Below, one piece after another: positions 61,301-64,000 of a stretch of 64,000 nucleotides of DNA. How positions within the stretch are numbered: the first letter of the stretch is position 1; every line of letters begins with the position of its first letter. The DNA comes from Borrelia hermsii DAH. GTDB lineage: Bacteria > Spirochaetota > Spirochaetia > Borreliales > Borreliaceae. A program made the position numbers and the translations under genes. The stretch covers positions 120,688 to 184,687 of the forward strand of contig NZ_CP073142.1 in assembly GCF_023035675.1 (NCBI RefSeq), in the 5' to 3' direction. Under the pieces are notes generated by a model. The model was not told the origin of the DNA and did no database searches. It saw only the letters and a list, made by a program, of their open reading frames with translations.

Positions 61301-63862
61301 AGTTAAAGCATCCTTTTCGTCGTCATTTAATTGTTCTATATTGCTATTATAATGTTTTATATTATTTATAATACCTTCAAATAAGGATGTGTTGTATGTT
61401 TGGCTTGACAAATTACCGTTTATTTCATCAAAATCTTTAGTATTAAAAATGCTTTTTAAATGGTTTATATAGTTTGTTGTTGCATCTTTTAATATTTGTG
61501 TAAGTGTGTCTTTGTCTGATCCAGTGTAGTCTGCAAGAGCATTTTCTGCTACTTTTTTTGTATTTACTGTCAGTACAGTGTCCGATATAGCTTTTTTGAT
61601 TTTATCAATATCTAGGTTTAGTATGAACCTATTAAAGTTTGCTTGTGCATTATTCATGAGATTATGGGTATCTGGGTCATATGTGTTATTTGGATTAGGT
61701 TTTGTTATGGAGTATTCAATGAAATCCAAAGCATCCTTTTCAGCATCATTTAATTGTTTTGTAATTTTATTATAATGTTTTATATTATCTGTAATATCTT
61801 TAAATTGGGATGTGTTGTATGTTTGGCTTAATAAATTATTGTACATCTCATCAAAATCCTGAGTATTACAAAGTATTTTTAAATGATTTATATAGTTTGT
61901 TGTTGCATTTTTTGATATTTGTGCAAGTGTGTTTTTTGCTGGTCCAGTGTAGTTTGCAAGATCATCTTCTAGTCCTTTTTTTGCATATAATGTTAGCAGA
62001 ATACCTATTAGAGCTTTTTTGAGCTTCTCAGTATTTAAGCTTAGTATGAACTGACTAAAGCTTTCTTGTATCTGAATTGTGATATTAGGGTCTTCTGGTT
62101 CATATGGATTATATTGTATTATAGAATTTTCAAGGAAAGTTAAAGCATTCTTGAAGTCTCGATTTAATCGGCTTGTAACTTTATTATAATCTTTTATATT
62201 GTTTGTAATATCTTCAAATTGTGCTGAGTTGTTTGTTTGGCTTGACAAATTATTGGATATCACATCAGGAGATTGAGTATTACAAATTACTTTTAAATGA
62301 TTTGTGTAATTCGTTGTTGCATCTTCTAATCTTTGCATAAGCATGTTTTTTGTTGGTTCAGTGTAATTTGCAAGCTCCTTTTCTGCTACTATTTTTGCAT
62401 TTAATGTTAGTACAATGCCTGATATACTTTTTTTAAGTTCATCAATATCTAGGTTTAGTATGAGCTTAAGAAAGTTTTGTTTTGAATGAGTTATTAGATT
62501 GTGGTCATCAGGGTCATTTGGATTGGGTGTTGTTATAGAGTTTTCAAGGAAAGTTAAAGCATCCTTTTCGTTGTAATTTAATTGTTTTGTAATTTTATTA
62601 TAATGTTTTATATTATTTATAATATCTTCAAATTGATCTGAGTTGTTTGTTTGGCTTGATAAATTACTGTACATCGCATTGACAGAGTTAGAGTGAGTAT
62701 CACACATGCTTTTTAAATGGTTTATATAGTTTGTTGTTGCATCTTTTAATATTTGTGCAAGTGTGTTTTTTGCTGGCCCAGTGTAATTTGCAAGCCCCTT
62801 TTCTGCTACTATTTTTGCATTTAATGTTAGCACAATACCTGATATAGCTTTTTTGAGTCTATCAGTATTTATGTTTAGTATGAACAGATGAAAGTTTGTT
62901 TTTGTCTGGATTGTAAGGTTTGTAGGGGCGGTGTCTTTTGGTTTATCTGGATTAGGTTTTGTTATAGAGCTTTCAAGGAAAATCAAAGCATCCTTTTCGT
63001 TGTCATTTAATTGTTCTGTAATTTTATTATAATCTTTTATAGTGTTTATAATATCTTCAAATTGTGCTGAGTTGTTTGTTTGGCTTGACAAATTATTGGA
63101 CATAATATCAGTAGATTGAGTATTACAAATTATTTTTAAATGATTTATATAATTTGTTGTTGCATCTTTTAATTTTTGTGTAAGCTCGTCTTTTGCTGGC
63201 CAGGTGTAATTTGCAAGAGCCTTTTCCGCTTTGCTTTTTGCATTTAATGTTAATGCAATATCTGCTATAGCTTTTTTAAGTTCATCAATATTTAAGTTTA
63301 GTATGAATTTAAAAAAGTTTTCTTTTGTGTGAGTTATGAAATTACGGTCACTTAGATTAGGTGTTGTTATGGAGTTTTCAAGGAAAGTTAAAGCATTTCT
63401 TTCTTTGTCATTTAATTGTTTTGTAATCTTATTATAATATTTTATAGTATTTATAATATCTTCAAATTGGGCTGAGTTGTTCGTTTGGCTTGACAAATTA
63501 CTGTTTATTTCATCAAAATCTTTAGTATCACACATGCTTTTTAAATGGTTTATATAGTTTGTTGTTGCATCTTTTAATATTTGTGTAAGTGTGTCTTTGT
63601 CTGATCCAGTGTAGTCTGCAAGAGCATTTTCTAACCCACTTTTTGCATTTAATGTTAGCACGATACCTGCTATAGCTTTTTTAAGTCCATCAATATTTAA
63701 GTTTAATATGAACTTTTCAAGGTTTTTTTGTGTTTGAATTTTAACATGATGCTCATCAGGGTTATATGGATTAGGTGTTATAGAGTTTTCAAGAAAAGTT
63801 AAAGCATCCTTTTCACCGTCATTTAATTGTTCTTTCAGGATTGTTAATTTGTTTTTTTGCAT
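58349..63862 (-). CDS. Giant 13-repeat protein without signal peptide, diverged BTA121-like
   Basis: 1837 aa. AAGGAAAATATTT precedes ATG 63862. There is no hydrophobic leader or lipobox: the protein begins M-Q-K-N-K-L and enters its first repeat by residue 13. It is 13 tandem repeats of about 141 aa, each beginning L-N-D-x-E-K-D-A-L-x-F-L-E-N-S-I-T, then a Pro/Asp/Asn loop, H-S-K-x-N-F-x-x-F-I-L, a L-K-K-A helix, Y-I-N-H-L-K-S-I-C-N-T and F-E-x-I-x-N-x-I-K. Spacing and conserved positions line up with BTA121 repeats (D-D-E-x-x-V-x-Y-I-R-x-V-V-T, T-Y-T-x-x-E-F-Y, L-K-E-I-I, Y-L-x-x-L-K-x-x-F, F-x-x-I-K). A single Cys is kept in 12 of 13 repeats. Either cytoplasmic or exported by an unknown route. 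Function unknown. Confidence 0.92.
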   Translation of the reverse strand: MQKNKLTILKEQLNDGEKDALTFLENSITPNPYNPDEHHVKIQTQKNLEKFILNLNIDGLKKAIAGIVLTLNAKSGLENALADYTGSDKDTLTQILKDATTNYINHLKSMCDTKDFDEINSNLSSQTNNSAQFEDIINTIKYYNKITKQLNDKERNALTFLENSITTPNLSDRNFITHTKENFFKFILNLNIDELKKAIADIALTLNAKSKAEKALANYTWPAKDELTQKLKDATTNYINHLKIICNTQSTDIMSNNLSSQTNNSAQFEDIINTIKDYNKITEQLNDNEKDALIFLESSITKPNPDKPKDTAPTNLTIQTKTNFHLFILNINTDRLKKAISGIVLTLNAKIVAEKGLANYTGPAKNTLAQILKDATTNYINHLKSMCDTHSNSVNAMYSNLSSQTNNSDQFEDIINNIKHYNKITKQLNYNEKDALTFLENSITTPNPNDPDDHNLITHSKQNFLKLILNLDIDELKKSISGIVLTLNAKIVAEKELANYTEPTKNMLMQRLEDATTNYTNHLKVICNTQSPDVISNNLSSQTNNSAQFEDITNNIKDYNKVTSRLNRDFKNALTFLENSIIQYNPYEPEDPNITIQIQESFSQFILSLNTEKLKKALIGILLTLYAKKGLEDDLANYTGPAKNTLAQISKNATTNYINHLKILCNTQDFDEMYNNLLSQTYNTSQFKDITDNIKHYNKITKQLNDAEKDALDFIEYSITKPNPNNTYDPDTHNLMNNAQANFNRFILNLDIDKIKKAISDTVLTVNTKKVAENALADYTGSDKDTLTQILKDATTNYINHLKSIFNTKDFDEINGNLSSQTYNTSLFEGIINNIKHYNSNIEQLNDDEKDALTFLENSITTPNPYNPEDPDTHNLINNAQGNFNRFILNLDIDKIKKALAIIILTLKKKKVAEDTLITYTGADKNILTQMLKDEETKYIENLKSICNARSINEMYHNLLLEKDDKYLFENIVHTINRFYSTYNSIIKQLNDNERDALDFIEYSIKKPTPNDPYDLAMIRAHSKQVFNRFILHLDIDTIKKALESIILILNAKKIAENAIITYTGLAKHKLTQILKDEEAKYIKHLKKMCDTTSANKTYSNLSSQTYNSAQFENITNIIKDYDTIYNGITNDLNDDEKKALYFLENLITNPNPDDPEDHNITINAQVNFNRFILDSNTEKLKKALAGIVLTLNAKIIAEDTLAKYTKIAKNTLEHMLKDEETKYIKHLKSICDTYSTDEMHSNLSSKTNNSAQFENITNTIKYYNNITGQLNDDYKDALDFLENSITTPNPDDPEDHNLITHSKQNFFNRLVPHIFTDIKTLKKALENIVSTSKPRKIAEKDLANYTGPAKNTLAQILKDAETNYIKRLKSICNTYNFYMMYYYLSERRTDDHTSQFEGIINAINHYNNVTGQLNDNERNALDFLENSITTPNPDDPDDHNLITHSKQIFNRFMLRLDINNLKKILSDIVLTLNAKRVTEDALTNHTGPDKDTLTQKLKDAETNYIKHLKRICNTTSVDEMCNHLPKTTNNSAQFVIIVMHINYYNKTYNKLTKLLNDTEKDALDFLENSITTPNLDDPYDHNFITHSKQNFNQFILLLGINNLKKSLLDIILTLNAKKITKNALINYTGPDKTTLIQKFKDMEIEHITYLKRFCNTTSVDEIYSNLARKTAYKAQFEKIANTIKDYYDAYNKVKEQLNDDEKNALDFLESSITKPNPDNPEDHNITTNAQAKLAQFILDTNIDKLKKILSNIVIILKKKQATADALANYVGREKNLFTHRFYIITTDYIKHLKSICNTTSVDEVYSNLSSPTNTSALFEGIVNDITLQFSLYEHTR
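58380..63830 (-). repeat. Thirteen tandem repeats of about 423 bp
   Basis: Recurring blocks such as GTTATAGAGTTTTCAAGGAA mark each unit on the plus strand. Units differ by about a quarter to a half of their residues, so they are old except for a few more similar neighbours. Confidence 0.88.
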
Positions 63863-63868
63863 AAATAT

Positions 63869-63947
63869 TTTCCTTATATTCTTAAATTTTGTATATTAAA
63901 TTTAATATTCTTAAATATATTATACAAAATTTAAGAATATAAGGAAA
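63869..63947 (-). promoter_or_regulatory. 27-bp perfect inverted repeat over the RBS of the giant gene
   Basis: Positions 63869-63895 and 63921-63947 are exact complements separated by 25 bases. The arm next to the gene contains its RBS (AAGGAAA). If transcription starts upstream of both arms, the mRNA would fold the RBS into a 27-bp, mostly A-U stem. If it starts within the spacer (a TATAAT-like element overlaps the far arm and spacer), the repeat is a DNA operator instead. Confidence 0.7.
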
Positions 63948-64000
63948 TAACTTGAAGCGATATATTTTATTAGTTATATATACTAATACATAATAAACTA
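63948..64000. other. Window edge, AT-rich with short palindrome
   Basis: TATTAGT and ACTAATA flank TATATAT at 63968-63988. TTTTATTAGT-type sequence resembles boxes of Borrelia hairpin telomeres, but the window end prevents a decision. Confidence 0.3.

Noticed and set aside
59680..62022. Several plus-strand open frames with Phe/Leu/Cys-rich products
   Set aside because: They recur once per repeat unit of the giant minus-strand gene, in the same relative place, so they are repeat shadows.

Overview
The window is AT-rich, intron-free bacterial DNA dominated by spirochete-type lipoproteins. It carries a Borrelia plasmid replication/partition cassette and remnants of the cp32-type Borrelia prophage. 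The long array of proteins with BTA121-type repeats points to a relapsing-fever Borrelia (B. turicatae/hermsii/parkeri group) and to a segment of its large linear megaplasmid (lp150-lp200 class). I see no rRNA, tRNA, CRISPR array or insertion sequence.

Layout. (1) 1-10 kb holds individually transcribed exported proteins: a partial periplasmic protein, two lipoproteins sharing a C-terminal domain (one possibly BipA-like), a low-complexity acidic/basic lipoprotein, two envelope proteins, a 262-aa lipoprotein on the other strand, a small helical lipoprotein (8230-8682) with an upstream palindrome and a strong terminator, and a single-pass membrane protein. (2) 10.5-20.8 kb is a degenerate prophage with the plasmid replication locus in its middle. 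From left to right it has a large and a small terminase, about 1 kb of palindrome-rich DNA encoding a 25-aa peptide, the PF49/ParA(PF32)/PF50/PF57-62 maintenance genes, and a baseplate/tail-fibre/holin operon (gp25-like, DUF276, DUF735, DUF685, BlyA, BlyB, BBA14-like lipoprotein). (3) 20.8-23 kb is gene-poor, with one 40-aa lipoprotein and gene fragments. (4) 23-53.4 kb is a head-to-tail array of 16 intact BTA121-type lipoprotein genes plus one pseudogene. Nearly all have their own upstream leader (near-identical RBS, often a GTG start) and a similar terminator hairpin. Each protein has 2-5 helical repeats of about 140 aa. (5) 53.4-58.3 kb is a graveyard of cp32-like fragments around an intact coiled-coil (Bdr-like) gene and one more diverged BTA121-type lipoprotein. 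(6) 58.3-63.9 kb, on the opposite strand, encodes an 1837-aa protein without a signal peptide. It is built of 13 repeats that I read as diverged BTA121 repeats; its ribosome-binding site lies inside a perfect 27-bp inverted repeat.

How the genes fit together. The maintenance cassette keeps the replicon. The prophage genes are incomplete (no capsid, tape-measure or sheath genes seen) and are probably relics or a partial packaging module. The lipoprotein array looks like a surface-protein factory that evolves by whole-gene duplication, gain and loss of single repeats, tandem-repeat change in the N-terminal stalk, and frameshift truncation. A cluster of surface-lipoprotein genes induced at tick-like temperature has been reported at one end of the B. 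turicatae megaplasmid, so a vector-phase role is plausible, but nothing in the sequence alone proves it.
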